Positions 33,524-45,670 of a stretch of 64,000 nucleotides of DNA are shown one piece after another. The notes beneath the pieces were generated by a model, which saw only the letters and a list, made by a program, of their open reading frames with translations, ran no database searches and had not been told where the DNA came from. The number at the start of each line of letters is the position of its first letter. Positions within the stretch are counted from its first letter, which is position 1. A program made the translations under genes and the position numbers. Source of the DNA: Centrapalus pauciflorus (lineage: Eukaryota; Streptophyta; Magnoliopsida; Asterales; Asteraceae); assembly GCA_020465985.1 (NCBI GenBank), contig JAANYP010001806.1, positions 62,001 to 126,000 of the forward strand. The letters run 5' to 3'.

Positions 33524-35656
33524 TTTGGCCTTAGTAGTAGTTTATTTCCTTTTATAGAAGTAGTATTTCTTTCCTTTTATAGTAAATCTGCTAATTTAGG
33601 ATAGTTTCTATTTTTAGTAAGTTTCTATTTTTAGTAAGTTAATAGGTTATCTTCTTTTATTGCTATTTCTTATGAAAAACAAAAAAAAAGAGAGAGAATT
33701 ATAAAAATACAAAAAAAAAGAGAATATCAGAAAAGGAGTTAAGTCTTAGGAGCATAGGTTCAAAGTGACGAAAATTAGCACAGTCGTTACTAACTCTAAG
33801 TGTTTAGGCTTTCACACATAATGCAACTAAATTCTAAGTGTTATACTTCAGTTTAGTTTGATGTGTTGGTAGGCATAATACATATAGGGAGTCTCAAGGC
33901 AAATAAAATATTCAAGAAAAAGTCAAACGTGTCGCTAACTTAGATGTATGACCAATCAGTCTTAATTTTTGTGTACAAGACATACAAACTTTGAGTCTAA
34001 ATGAGGTATACAAACTTTCTGGGGATGTATGGCAACATCAAATACATCTGAAAATGGAAAGAATAGAAAAATCATATAAAATTGAGAGTCGAAAACATGT
34101 AACTTTGTTGTACGTAAGTACAGACCTGTTGCCTCTGTTTAGATTCGGGTTAGCAGATATGTCGCTTTGTTGTACGTCGGTACAGACCTGTCACCGCTGT
34201 CTTGCTAACTTTAAAAATAAACCTTAAGTCAAACTAAGACACTTTGTTGTATGAAAATACAGACCTGTGTCCGATGTTTGTCTTTTAAAGAAAGTTTGCA
34301 AATACCAACAAGTTAGAATCTTTGTCTGTGTGCCTTGATCATAAAAGTATGTCTATGTCTGAGTCACGTAAGATAATTTCATGATAAATAAAAATGCCAA
34401 GGGATATTCCGAAATGTAGCATGTTTAAAGGGGTAAAATACCAACAATCGGCTAAATAGATATTTCACGACAAACAATCAAAGGAATCAAAAATTCCGAA
34501 GTGTGAAAGTTTAAGTACTGAAAGTGAGTCTCTGACATCGCTATCTGATTGAACCTTTCTTAGACTATACTCATCAAAAATATTTTGTTTAAATTTTTAG
34601 CTTAGGTTGTAAATTTTAATAGGTATAGCTTAAGTCTAAGTTCAATTTTTTAGTCAAAATTTTTATTTTATTTTACCTTAGTTTACTTTTATTTTTATTT
34701 TTATTTTTATTTTTTTTGGAAAAAGGTCCAAAATTACTGAGGTTGCATTCACAGTTGAACTAAATAAACACTGCGTGAAAAATCATGAGCTTAGAGTAAA
34801 AGAGTTGGCATAGTTTATCTTGTTACACAATACCATTGAAAAGGTTGGAAAAGTTGAAGTTATTTCAAAATTTTCGAAATTTTTTCTAAGTGTTGGAGTT
34901 TTTCGAGTTTAGAACAGAGTCGAAACTGGGTTTTCAAATCTGTCAGTAGACTCGAATCTGGCCTTAGATTCGAAGGTAGGTGGTATATATAGGTTAACAG
35001 TGAAGTCATTAACTACTTACTGTTTTCGAATCTATATCCTCGAATCTACTGTGGCGATTTCGAATCTGTTGCTCGAATCTATCGTTTCTCACATAAACGA
35101 CAATTAGTCGAGTGTATTGCTAAGGAGTTCGATTCTACTGTTGTATCTAGGTATAATCAACTTGATTGTACAAGATTCATGTAGTTTTATACACCATTTT
35201 AGGCAAAATCATCGATTTTTTGAAGGTTTAAGGGTCTAAATCGTGTTTTCAAAAATTACAAAGTTTGGACCAATAAATAGTCAAATTAAATTCACATATC
35301 TGTGATTAGTAACTAGTAGGACTAATGAATGTAATTTTCTAAGTCCAAAAAGGTTAAAATCAAGAGATTTGGTGTTTGAGTAGGGTCGACGATTCGAATC
35401 TGTTCCTGAGGTTTCTCGAATCTGTCATTAGACTCGAGAAGGACTCTAGTTTCGAATCTGTCATCAAATTCGAAATTGGGTTTATTCGAATCTGTTAAAT
35501 TCGAATCTGTCTTTTATTTGCATTATTTTTTATTAAACTTGTAGAAATTTAATTGTGTTGGATTTTGTACTTAAACAAGTTCAAAATAAAACAGATTTGA
35601 ATTTAAACAAGTTTATTGATTTTTAATGAATCTAATAGTTTGTTTATTGTGCAGAT
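33524..35656 (+). other. Element B noncoding region between pol and env-like ORF
   Basis: Same organisation as in A: A-rich tract, conserved block, hairpin triplet (34099-34271), T-rich tract (about 34670-34720), TTCGA motif zone (about 34890-35520), and ATTGTGCAG ending 35654. No gene. Confidence 0.75.
34099..34271 (+). ncRNA. Triplet of 34-nt RNA hairpins (element B)
   Basis: Copies at 34099-34132, 34161-34194 and 34238-34271. Copy 1: TGTAC/GTACA stem, GTAA loop. Copy 2: TGTAC/GTACA stem, GTCG loop; the inner pair that is imperfect in A is perfect here. Copy 3: TGTAT/ATACA stem, GAAA loop. The internal loop TTTGT/GACCT is unchanged in all three. Confidence 0.65.
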
Positions 35657-38600
35657 ATGGCTGTTCGAGTGTTTGTGCCGAAGCACAATATGGTCCTTCA
35701 CCCCGACCATCATATCCCTGAGGCGCAGGGATTCAGACAAATGTTGGATTTCCTAGTAGAATCTAGGATTGGTTTTGCTTTGTCCCATAATGTTCAGATT
35801 GTTCTACCATATATTCGTCAATTTTATGATCATCTTCAGGTAGACTGCTCTGTCACCCCGACAGTGTTAAGGACAAGAATAGCAGGGCAACCGTTGGTGT
35901 TCTCTGCCGATATGCTGCGACAAGTTCTGCAGCTAGGCTCTCAAGAAGAAGAATCTGGGCCAATCGATTTTCCTCTGAATATTAGGCAAGCGGCGTTTTA
36001 GAGAATGGGTTATACTCTAGACGTGACGAAGGTTTCGTATATGAAGAGCGGGCTAATCGGCCAATGGAGATTTCTGGCTCATGTCTTTATGGTCTGCTTT
36101 GCACCAAAGAAAGCTGGTTTTGACTATATGGTCTCGAAGATCCAGTCTGGGATTATCGCGATAGTGTATAATCGACCATACAGTTTCTCGGAAATGTTTT
36201 TCTCTGAATTTGTTCATCAGATCACCGCTCCAGAAAATTTACAATTCCTGCTGTATCCACGGTTCATCATGATTCTTATCAGGCATTTCTTGCCAAATCT
36301 ACCTCAGTCAAATGAGATTCAAAGCGTAGCTGTAATGGATGAAAGGATCTTAGCTGATTGTTCCTCGCACAGAGGAAGATTGGCTGTTCCAGTTGAGCGT
36401 CCGTTGTTTGGAGCCATCTTGGATAGGAATTTTGAAGCCCCAGATGTTGCCAACTGGGCAGGGGAAGTTGAAGTTCAACCGAGACAACCACAGCCACAAC
36501 AACAACAACAACCACAGCCACCGCGTGCACAAAGGCAAAGACAAAGAACTTCTGCGAGTCAAACACAGGCGTCTAGGCCTTCTACCAGTCAACAGCCCGA
36601 AATACAAGAAGCAGGGCCTTCAAATGTCCCAAGCGAAGCTGAACATCTGTGCCAAACTCTAAACGAAATTTGGGAGGCAGGTCCTCATGCTAATGAAGAT
36701 ATAGCTGCAGCATTGGTGGGTGAATTACTTGAGCATCCTGAGGGAGAAGAAGATGTGTTGAGAGATGTGGACGAATATGTGCCAGAGCAGACTGGTATTG
36801 ATGAGTCATCATCTGCAACCGAATCAGAGGAAATTGAAGTAGAAGCTCCAGAATCAGTGTCTACTGAACCTCATGTTCAAATAGGAACATATGGATCAAG
36901 GTTGGTAGTTAGCGAAGAAGCTTCAAGGAGGCGAGTAATAAGAGAGGCTGATGAATCAGATTTTGAAGAAGAAGAGATTGCTCCTTTAGTGACGAGGCAA
37001 CGGGCCAAACGTCATGGATTCATGCAAGGATCATCTTCAGCATCAGCAGATCAACCACAAATTCAGCAACCTCAAAACCCTCAAACTCAGGAGCCTCAAA
37101 CCACCTTTCCACCACCACCACCTCAACATGAACCATATATCCCATCGCCAATCATTCCAACTCCGCTACAATCCATCCCATCAACCTCATCCACATATGC
37201 CGATAATCAAAGGTTTTTGCGCTTAAAAGATCGAGTTGACTTCCAGGAAATCCAAATCCTTGGGCTAACAACAGCAATCGGTGAGCTTCAGAAGCATAAC
37301 GCAGATATTGATAAGGAGAATACCGATTTGAAAAAGATTGTGGAGAAAGTCCAGGAAGAGAACACAGAGCTAAAATCATTTGTAGCAGATCAGGCCGCAG
37401 AGATAAGGACGATGCGCTCCCTAATAGAGCAGTTAATGAAAAATTTACAGGCTCAGGGGGAGACGTCGTGCCGTGATCAGGAAGTACAAAGGCCGAGAGA
37501 TGATGATGATGAAGACAACCAAGGCAATGATCCCAGCTCTCAAAGACAGGATGAGCCAGTAGATTTTTCTGCTGCTCAGGCTGCTCAATCTCAGGGGGAG
37601 CCAAGTCTAGCAGGAGGAGAAGTAGGAGAAGCGAGTTCATCTAAGCCTACAGATTTTGAGATTAGTGAGATGATCGATGCTCTCATGGATCTTGATGATG
37701 ATCCCATTGATTTAGGTTTTGATTGGGAAGATGAAGAGCTAGAAGAGGGTGAGTTTGTACCTGAAGAGATAGTTGACTGGCAATCAGATGACAAGGTATG
37801 TGCTGATGATGACGATGAAGCTGATGAGATCGTCGTACAGCAGAATCCTATCACTGATACATACGTGATAGATGGGAATGATATTGTTAACGTAGAGGTA
37901 GTGAATGCTGCGTTAAATGTTCAGCCATCAATAGAGGAACCTGCCAGAGAACTAACAAATGAAGAGAAAAGAAAGTTATGGTTCAGAGCTGAACAGAAGG
38001 AGTTAGAGCTTAAAAGGAAAACGAGGGTGCCGAGTACTGGGAAGTTGTCTGCACGCATATTAAGCTGGTTCTTTGATCGAGAACTGCAGCTATTTATAAT
38101 TAAGAGAAAAGACGGGCTCCAGTATCTGAGGCGAACTCTAAAAGCTTTCAATTCACTGCCAAAGATCGAGATCACAGCGTTAGCTTGGAAAGACCTGATT
38201 AATATTGGAAATGATCCCTACGCAGGCGTAATTGCAAGAATCATAAGAAAAGAGGGAAGATCAAGAAAGTTTGAACGCCTGAATCCAAGGGTTGGAAAAA
38301 GTGTAGAAGATCCTTCACGTATTGATCCTCTAACTGGGCGACCATGGATGAGGATCCATTACAAACCAGTAAGATGTCTTAGGAAGGTGCCTCTCAAGCC
38401 TATGCCACAGAATGTCTTGAAGAATCTGCATTGGTGGTATGCTGAGACTAAGACTGGAGAAGCGGTCATGGAAGACTTTGAAGAAAAAGTTATTCTTAGA
38501 GTTTACGATCCTCTTCACCTGGTAAACCTTTCTAGAGATGATCTTCATATTTTGCATGCTTGTAAGATTTCTAGTGATGCTCATATGGATAGCGAAGCTA

Positions 38601-38671
38601 GGAAATACGAGAATGTAGTCAAAGTATGTGTTGAAAAAGGCTTGTATGCTGGAAGTAGTTTGAATAAATAA
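35657..38671 (+). pseudogene. Element B env-like third ORF (one nonsense codon)
   Basis: About 1004 codons in one frame, interrupted only by TAG at 35999-36001 (Leu in A). N-terminal domain with GQPLVFSADMLRQVLQLGS, Gln/Pro-rich stretch (36475-36545), basic RQRAKRHGF patch, Pro-rich segment, coiled coil (37200-37450), acidic region, and a conserved C-terminal domain ending ...LYAGSSLNK as in A. Apart from the nonsense codon it shows the whole gene structure. No hydrophobic membrane segment is visible. Confidence 0.82.
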
Positions 38672-38710
38672 TAAACAAAGTTCTTGATCAAATGTGTGAA
38701 TTATTAGAAG

Positions 38711-38729
38711 CTATCGTCAAGGGGGAGTC
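38711..38729 (+). other. Polypurine tract of element B
   Basis: CTATCGTC followed by AAGGGGGAGTC, immediately before the 3' LTR at 38730. The opposite hairpin arm GACGATAG is missing because of the 21-bp LTR deletion. Confidence 0.85.
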
Positions 38730-39354
38730 TGTTGCAGTCTAAGTGATCCTACATTGTGATTCTAGCAAGTGTTTGTTATATATGTTTTTATATGGTTGAT
38801 AATTATTATTGTTTGTGTGTTTGAACTTGATGTAACGTATTACAAGAAGTTCAAACATAAAGATCAAAGATAAAATCAATCGTAAGGTAAAAACATAAGT
38901 TTCAATACTAAGTTGAGTATGTGAAATAGTAGATTCGAATTATATAAGGTTTGACATTCGAATCTGTGTCAGATTCGAATGTAGACCTACATTCGAAGCT
39001 AGGCAGATTCGGGAGTGTCTATGAGGAGAAACTCGAATGGGCCTTGGGCCAGATTCGAGTTTGGCCCATAACAGACTCGAATTAGCCTCTATAATTAGGG
39101 ATAGACTCGATTAATTATGAGACTTTTTGTAGAATTCGTGAGTGATTAAGCAAAAGGCGATCTCGAGTTTATCATCAGTGTTAGTTCCGTTTCGGAGAAA
39201 ATTAGTTCGTAGGATCGTTCGTGTGTCGTTCGTTCAGCCTCTGATAGTCTCCGTGTTTCTGTGATTGAGAGTTGTTTCCGTCTACCCGTTAACGAGATTC
39301 CGCACTCGTTGACGGTTCCGCGTCTAGATAGATCTCGTAGTGGTAGACCTTACA
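38730..39354 (+). repeat. Element B 3' LTR with 21-bp deletion
   Basis: Starts TGTTG, then jumps directly to CAGTCTAAGTG. The 21 bases between these in the 5' LTR, which include GACGATAG, are missing. Ends TTACA followed by TGGAG. Confidence 0.92.
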
Positions 39355-39359
39355 TGGAG

Positions 39360-40720
39360 GCAACTCCAAAGGAGGTAAGGTTATAGGTAAAGGTACTGTT
39401 AATGCATGCAACATGATTTTCAATGATGTTTTGTATGTTGAACAACTTAAGTATAATTTATTGAGTGTCTCTCAAATCTGTGACAAACAAAACATTGTTT
39501 TGTTTACAGATTCCGAGTGCCTTGTCCTTTCAAAAGACTTCAAAATTCCTGAAAATCTTGTTTTACTAATAACACCAAGAAAGGACAATGTATACTGTTT
39601 GGACACAGAACTTTTATCCAAATCAAATACTTTAAGCTGTTTGATATCCAAAGCATCATCCAATGAGTCTGCTCTTTGGCATAGAAGGATGTGTCACATG
39701 AACTTCAAGTCCATGAATGTTTTAGTCAAAAAGAATCTAGTAAGAGGTTTACCACAAAAGGAGTTCATATGTGATGATCATTGTGTAGCATGCCTTAAAG
39801 GCAAGCAACACAAAACTTCTCATAAAACCAAAGAAGTAAATTCAATCTCTTCTGCTCTTCAGCTGCTTCATATGGATCTATTTGGTCCAACATCTGTTTT
39901 GAGTTTGAATAAAAGGGCCTACTGTTTAGTAATTGTTGATGATTTCACCAGATTTACTTGGGTTTACTTTCTTAGGTCTAAAGATGAAACTGCTGAGCTA
40001 GTTAAGTCTTTTATTCTTAAGATAGAAAACCAATCCAACTCAAAAGTTAAGGTGATAAGATCAGACAATGGAACTGAATTTAAAAATCACATTCTAAACA
40101 GCTTTTGTGAGTCCAAAGGTATTGCTAGGCAATACAGTGCACCAAGAACACCACAACAGAATGGTGTAGCTGAGAGAAAGAACAGACGATTAATTGAGGC
40201 TGATAGAACCATGTTAGCTTATTCAAAACTGCCAATGACCTTCTGGGCAGAAGCAGTCAACACAGCCTGTTATGTTCTAAATAGGGTTCAGATTGTTCAA
40301 ACACAAGGGAAAACTCCATATGAGTTATTCCATAATAGAATACCCTTAATAGCCTTTTTCAAGTCATTTGGCTGTCCATGCACCATTCTTCACACTAAGA
40401 CTCACTTAGGGAAGTTTGAAAGTAAGGCTGAAGAAGGTTTCTTTGTAGGATACTCACATCAAAGAAAAGCCTATAGAGTATATAACAGTGTGTCTAAAAC
40501 CATTGAAGAAAGTGCCAATGTTGAATTTAATGAAAATACTGCACATATCAAAGGCACTGGTCCTAATTGGTTGTTTGATTTAGATTCACTAACAAATTCT
40601 CTGAGCTTTGTTGAGTACACTGCAGGAGCTGATGCAAACAGAATTGAAGCTGTCAACACAAATTCTCATGCTGTCAATGCAAATTCTCAAGCTGTTGGCA
40701 CTTTACAATATTGGATATAG
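39360..40720 (+). pseudogene. pol: Element D pre-integrase and integrase
   Basis: Continues D's pol after element B. Open from 39413 to 40720. GAG_pre-integrs/HHCC motif LWHRRMCHMNF ... CVACLKGKQH (about 39675-39810), DDE core in LLHMDLFGP, IRSDNGTEF and NGVAERKNR, then the C-terminal integrase region to about 40600. It ends at a junction near 40690-40720 where RT should follow; instead env-like sequence begins. One substitution, NRRLIEAD in place of the usual NRTLIEAA, is visible after the catalytic Glu. Confidence 0.9.
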
Positions 40721-43250
40721 GGGTCCTGCTGATTCTTTCACTTTCTTTAAAGCACACTTTTCACCTAAATGGAAATATCTTGTGCATATTATTCAGCAGT
40801 GTATTAGCCTTAAAAGAACTGGTTGGTCAGAATTTTCTTCAAATATTGCCACTGCCTTAGTGTGCTTTTCAACAGGCTAACAGTTCAATTTTTCAAATAT
40901 GATTTTTCAGGGAATGTTAAGGCATCATTCCCTAAAGAATGGGAAATTTTTGATGGCCTCGATTTTGGCAGAGATAATTGCAAAAACTTGCACAAATTTT
41001 CATATACATAAGAGGATACATGTTTCCCATAGGCACTCACTATCTTCCATTAAAAGGCTTTTAAAGCCAAGTGCCAATTTTTTGAGTGTAGATGTTCCAT
41101 TGCCTTCTGCAATGATGAACATCATTCCAAGAAACAGAGGAGAGGGTCCTGAGCAGGCTCAGCCTAACACTACTGCTTCACCCCCAGGACCCCAACCCAC
41201 TCCTCATGATACACAAATGCCTTCAGTTCCTTTTGTTAAGCCCTCATCCCCACTACAACTATATAAAAGGAAAAGAGGTCCAGGAGCTCCTTCCTCCTCA
41301 TCCCTCATAAAAGAGCCAAATAACCCTGTGCAGAAGGACACTTCTGCACCGAATATCGAAAGGGCACCCATTGAGGACACTCTCATCCTCAATCAGGAGG
41401 TGGACATCTCACCAGAGATAGTCCATATGGGTTCTGTGGCTGGCACTACTGCTGTCTCTGCACAAGAGGCACAGGACAGTGCCAACATCATTAAGACCAC
41501 ACCCATGGCAACAGCAGGTGTGCAAGCATCAGCTGGAAGTCCCCAGAACCAAGAACAGAGGGGCCCAGAGGTTTCTACTTCTGGTATTCAATCCAGTGAT
41601 AGATCACAAGCACCACCTACGTTTGCTGATCTTGAGGCTAGTCTGCAACTTATGTTATTAACGGATCCTAAGCTGCAACCTATTGTAGCAATGTTGGAAT
41701 ATCATCAATCCATCATTGCTTCACAGGGGGCACAAATAATTGCACTCAGGCAGGCAGAGGCGGCTCAAAATCAGAGAATGGATTATTTGCATAAAGGGTT
41801 TGGGAAAGAACTCCTTGCTAACTGCTTCAACTTTCGACTAGGGCAGCAGCTCCCTCTTGCACAACTCCCCCGAACAGCCCCTCTGTGGGAATAAGATCAT
41901 CAAATTGGAGCGTTTGATTCAAACCCATGTGCCAAAGGTTGTAGGTCCTCCTGACCAAACCAATGCTTTCAAAAAGGGGGAGAATCAGGAGATCCCAGAA
42001 TCAGTCTAAGCAGCTCCAACAGAATCAGTCCAAGCAGCTCCAACAGTTCAAGATTCTAGGTTAACAGTCCCAACAACTTCTGAAGCTGTTAGCCTAGAAA
42101 CTCAAGCTGCTTCTTCAAAAGCAACTGGAGTTTTATAAGAGAAGGTTTTCAAGCTCCCATCAGTTCAGTCCAAGCTACATCTTCTGCTACAAAAGATAAG
42201 GGCAAGGGTATTCTTATAGAGTCTCCAAAGCACAAATTTTCTACCAAAGAAGCCCAGATTGCCTTTGATGCTGAGATTGCCAGAAAGCTAGCAGAAGAAC
42301 AAGATAAAGATTTAGACCAGCAAACCCATGCTCCAATGCAAGATGATGAAACCTGAGGAGACTACCTGAGAGGGTTTGTGGTCAAGCAAGGGGAAAATAA
42401 GAGGAAGATGCCAACAGGGCATTCAAAGGCTGCGCATAGAAGATTTTTAATTAATTTTGCCTTTGCAGCTGGTATCCCAAAGAAAATGGCTCAATCCATG
42501 AGCACAGAAAGGCTGCAAGATATACATGATAAGGAAATGGAAAAACAGAAGAAAGCCAAAGTCTCCCAAGAAGTCCAAAGATCAAAAGATTCAATTCAAG
42601 CTAATGCAAGTGATTCTGCTCCTTCTGTTCAAGTTGTTGCTCCTATTCCTCAAACAGAGTCAATCTCACAAGCAAAGCTTGATCAGGTCAAAAGGGTGCT
42701 TTTTGAGCATCAGCTGCAACAAGTTATGGAAGTAGAGAAGTCCCTCGACCAACATGATTTCTCCAAACCTCTTATTACTTATTGGTATGCTAAGTCAATG
42801 GATAACATTAACTTAAGATATCATTTTGTAGTAAGAAGAGAAACTGGTTCTGAGGAAGAATATAAAAGCATAATGCATATGGCTGAAAGGATGACAAGAG
42901 ATGAGCTTACAAGGATGTATCAAGTCCGGACTGCAACTCAAGTCAGATCTTCCCTCCCACAAGTCAAGCAAGCCATTAAAGATTTACAGAGTATGTTTGA
43001 TCCTGAATCTATAAGAAAATATATAGAAAATGCAAAGGAGATGAAGGTAAAACAGGTTGATCTGTTTGTTAAATCAAAGACCAATAGAATCAGATTTACA
43101 GATGGTTCTGGTATGTTCTTCAATTTTGAATTTCTTGATCTTCCAAAGGATATACTTCTTCAGATGCTGTCTGCACGGATATATTGTGATAAAGAGGATC
43201 TAAAGAAAGAATTTTTGAAGACTGTAAGTCAGAAACTTGCACAGTTGTAA
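40700..43250 (+). pseudogene. Element D env-like region (fragmented)
   Basis: Frames 40608-40880, 40899-41894 and 42378-43250 together give the second half of a third-ORF protein: FFKAHFSPKWKYLVHIIQQC..., a Pro/Ser-rich linker, and a C-terminal Lys-rich domain with FTDGSGMFFNFEFLDLPKDI. From memory the first motif resembles the KAFFSPQWKFLIHT-type ORF found in Asteraceae copia elements. Stops at 40878 and 41892, and frame changes near 41900-42377, break it. Its N-terminus was removed together with RT and RNase H. Confidence 0.7.
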
Positions 43251-43340
43251 GTTTTTGAAAGCCTTGGTTTGTAAATAACAGTTTTGCGTTGATTATTTTC
43301 TTTATTTTAGAACTTAAAGTCTTGTATAAAGAATTTAAGT

Positions 43341-43351
43341 TAGGGGGAGAT
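43341..43351 (+). other. Polypurine tract of element D
   Basis: TAGGGGGAGAT immediately before the 3' LTR (TGTTGGG at 43352). Confidence 0.85.
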
Positions 43352-44013
43352 TGTTGGGAAATATTCTAAGTAGTTCAAACTGTTAGTTAGACTTTTCAGA
43401 CTGTTAGTAGAATTTCTGTGTAAATACAAAGTTCATGCTGTTAGTTGAAGAAACTCGAGCTGCTAGTACAAAAGTTCATGCTGCCAGAGCATTTCACTCA
43501 AGCTGCCCTGCTCAAGCTGCTAAATGTTTCAAACTGCTCAACGGTTTCATAAACAGAAAGTGCTGACATTCAGGAAACGATATCTACATGAAGATTTCAG
43601 CATATCTACTATCAAAGAAGTCAGAGTCCTTCAAGGAAACAAACCAGAAAAACATTATAAATACGTAGAATAGGTTTTTCTATTTGACAAGAGTTTCTGC
43701 ATATTCAAAATTATAGTTGCTTTTTGTTTAAGTTTCCATAAGCCTCTAAGGTTGTAAAACCCTAAGAACAATTTGTGTTCTTCGTCTAATCAAACAGATT
43801 AGAGGTGACTGTAATCATTGAAGTCAGCAATACAAGCAGTTTTGATTATTACTTGTGTTTATTTGTTATTTGATTCTGAAAGCTTTTGTTAAAATAATTG
43901 AGTGTTATTCCGCAAACTTCTTAATTAAACTTTGATTCAAAACAAGATTATTGATTTATACTCTGATAAATTCAAATCAGTTAGTCTTGGTTAGTGAAGT
44001 TAAGATCCTTACA
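43352..44013 (+). repeat. Element D 3' LTR
   Basis: 662 bp, TGTTGGGAAAT...GATCCTTACA, followed by GTAAA. The alignable 295 bp differ from the 5' LTR at about eight sites. Confidence 0.93.
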
Positions 44014-44398
44014 GTAAATTTTTCGAGAAACTAATTGTTTTACCTGTTAAGCAGGTAGTAAGTTAAAAATATATAGTTTTGAATAAGACAAATTTTGTTT
44101 AGGGATTAAATACTCGAAAAAAAAGTTCAGTGACTTAATCGATAATTGCATGAAAGTCCGTGGGGTTTTTTCAATATTAACCCTTATTATAATTTGTAAA
44201 CTTTTTGTCGTAAAAGGTTACATTTTTATTGATTATTTATGATTAAAGTTTATGCATTTGATAGGGTTAGATTGGGCTCACATTGTTGGTGAGACTTAAG
44301 ATTAGTTTAATTTTTGTCAAAAAAGGGTGTTTAAAATTATCATGCATCATTTACGTAAACCCGACATTTTTAATCCTTTGTTTTTGCATTATTTTTAG

Positions 44399-45670
44399 AT
44401 GTCAACCCAGTTTCATGCAAATGGAAACCGTCTTGGAATTTCCCAAAAACCTAGAATGAGAACCCCGACCTTAGGGATGTTCGTTTTGAAAAACCACTCA
44501 ATGTGGAGTTCCCTAAAATTCCACCAAACACTAACAATGGTAAACCCCCTAGGTTTCTCATAGAGTGTACCCTAAAAGAGTCTGATTTTGATAATTTTGA
44601 AATATCAGAGTGCTTTGAGAGGCTAGGATGGGCTAAAGCCATACAATGGGAACTTCCATATATTAATACTAGTTTAATCCAACAGTGGTTCGCCACAATG
44701 CGTAGGATTGAGAGGTCTGAGGAACATGATTTTGAACTAGTGGGAAGAGTAGGAAACAAAGAGGTGTTAATCTCTAGAGAAAAATTATATGAAGAATTCT
44801 TAATTGACACCGAAACACCTCGTCCTATGGAGTTCTGGACATTGTCTAATACCCAGGGGGATATAACGCGTACAGTTAACAAATGGACTAATCAATGAGA
44901 TCAAATGATAGCAACCATTTTTGGTATTTCGATTAGAACTGCCCGGACCTATACCGCCTTCAATAGAGGTGATTTATGCCCATTAGCCAAAGTTATGTGG
45001 AAGTTTGTTATCCTTAACATACTTCCGCTTCATCAAGACACAACATATGTGAAACCACAAGAGATTCTGGTAGTGCACGCATTAATGACTGGACAACCGA
45101 CAATATCCTTAGGGTACATTATTATGCAAAATTTGTGGGAATGTCATGTCTTAGGCCAGGGATAAGATACCCTCATTGTAGAATGTTAACCGAATTATTC
45201 GTGTTAGAAAAGGCTGTGTCTGAGGATTTGCCCATACAGATCCTTAACCCAAATACCTTATGGTTTACAAGGTTCACGATGGTAGGACTAGTTTTTGAAC
45301 GTACCGAGAGAGGTTTCCAAATTCGTTGTCCAAAGTATGCTAAAGTGACCAAATCCCTTTCAAAGCGCCAGAACCTGTACCTGAAAGACAGAATACTAAA
45401 CGAAAAGCCCGAATGGAAGTTGATGAAGATGATCAGAGGCCATGGAAGAGGGCCGAGACCGTTGATCTCGTTTGGGATCAAGTGCACAAGTTGAAGGAGA
45501 CATTTGGAGATTTAGTAAACACGAACAACATATTGATTAAGGAAATCCAAATGATTCGGGAAACTCAAAAGAAGAATGATCGACTGTTTAACACACACTC
45601 AGACTGGCTCACCAATCTTCATATCACTGTCGAAGAGTTGGAAGAGATTGTCGCACCTCAGGCCGAATGA
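44399..45670 (+). pseudogene. Athila env-like ORF 1 (decayed)
   Basis: ATG at 44399, directly after a TTTTTAG acceptor-like site. Readable segments: 44503-44898, 44905-45165 (same frame, separated by TGA at 44896), 45135-45494 and 45413-45670, implying at least two frameshifts and one stop. The central part resembles the 'putative plant transposon protein' domain (LVVHALMTGQPTISLGYIIM). The end is a short coiled coil. It is clearly paralogous to the ORF at 55983. Known Athila elements carry an env-like ORF after pol; the function is unproven. No membrane segment is seen. Confidence 0.7.

Larger units (their letters stand above)
25964..39354 (+). mobile_element. Copia element B, same family as A
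   Basis: TSD TGGAG at 25959-25963 and 39355-39359. 5' LTR 646 bp, 3' LTR 625 bp. Same order as A and closely similar throughout. The LTRs differ at roughly 18 sites plus a 21-bp deletion, so it is older than A. Many stops and frameshifts. Confidence 0.95.
22816..44013 (+). mobile_element. Copia element D, SIRE-like, lacking RT/RNase H
   Basis: Flanked by GTAAA (22811-22815 and 44014-44018). LTRs begin TGTTGGGAAATATTC and end GACA/TACA. Contains gag, a piece of protease, integrase, then env-like sequences and PPT. Element B is inserted in the protease/pre-integrase region (TSD TGGAG). RT and RNase H are deleted. The 5' LTR (295 bp) is shorter than the 3' LTR (662 bp) by 367 bp. Confidence 0.92.
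22585..44180. mobile_element. Foldback MITE interrupted by copia element D
   Basis: Left arm from 22585 (TTAATATTGAAAAAACCC...) and right arm ending 44180 (...GGGTTTTTTCAATATTAA) form imperfect inverted repeats of about 130-150 bp, including CGATTAAGTCACTG and TTGTCTTATTCAAAACTATATA in both. Own length is about 390 bp (22585-22815 plus 44019-44180). No coding capacity. The termini are palindromic TTAA, so the duplication and superfamily are uncertain. The left part near 22760 repeats a TIR-like AGTCCAGTGACTTAATCG segment, suggesting an internal duplication. Confidence 0.65.
22396..44398 (+). other. Predicted Athila intron 1 (carries the MITE/D/B nest)
   Basis: Donor AAAG|GTTAG at 22396 and acceptor TTATTTTTAG ending 44398, directly before the env-like ATG at 44399. 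Without the inserted elements the intron would be about 400 bp. Transcript evidence is needed. Confidence 0.4.
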
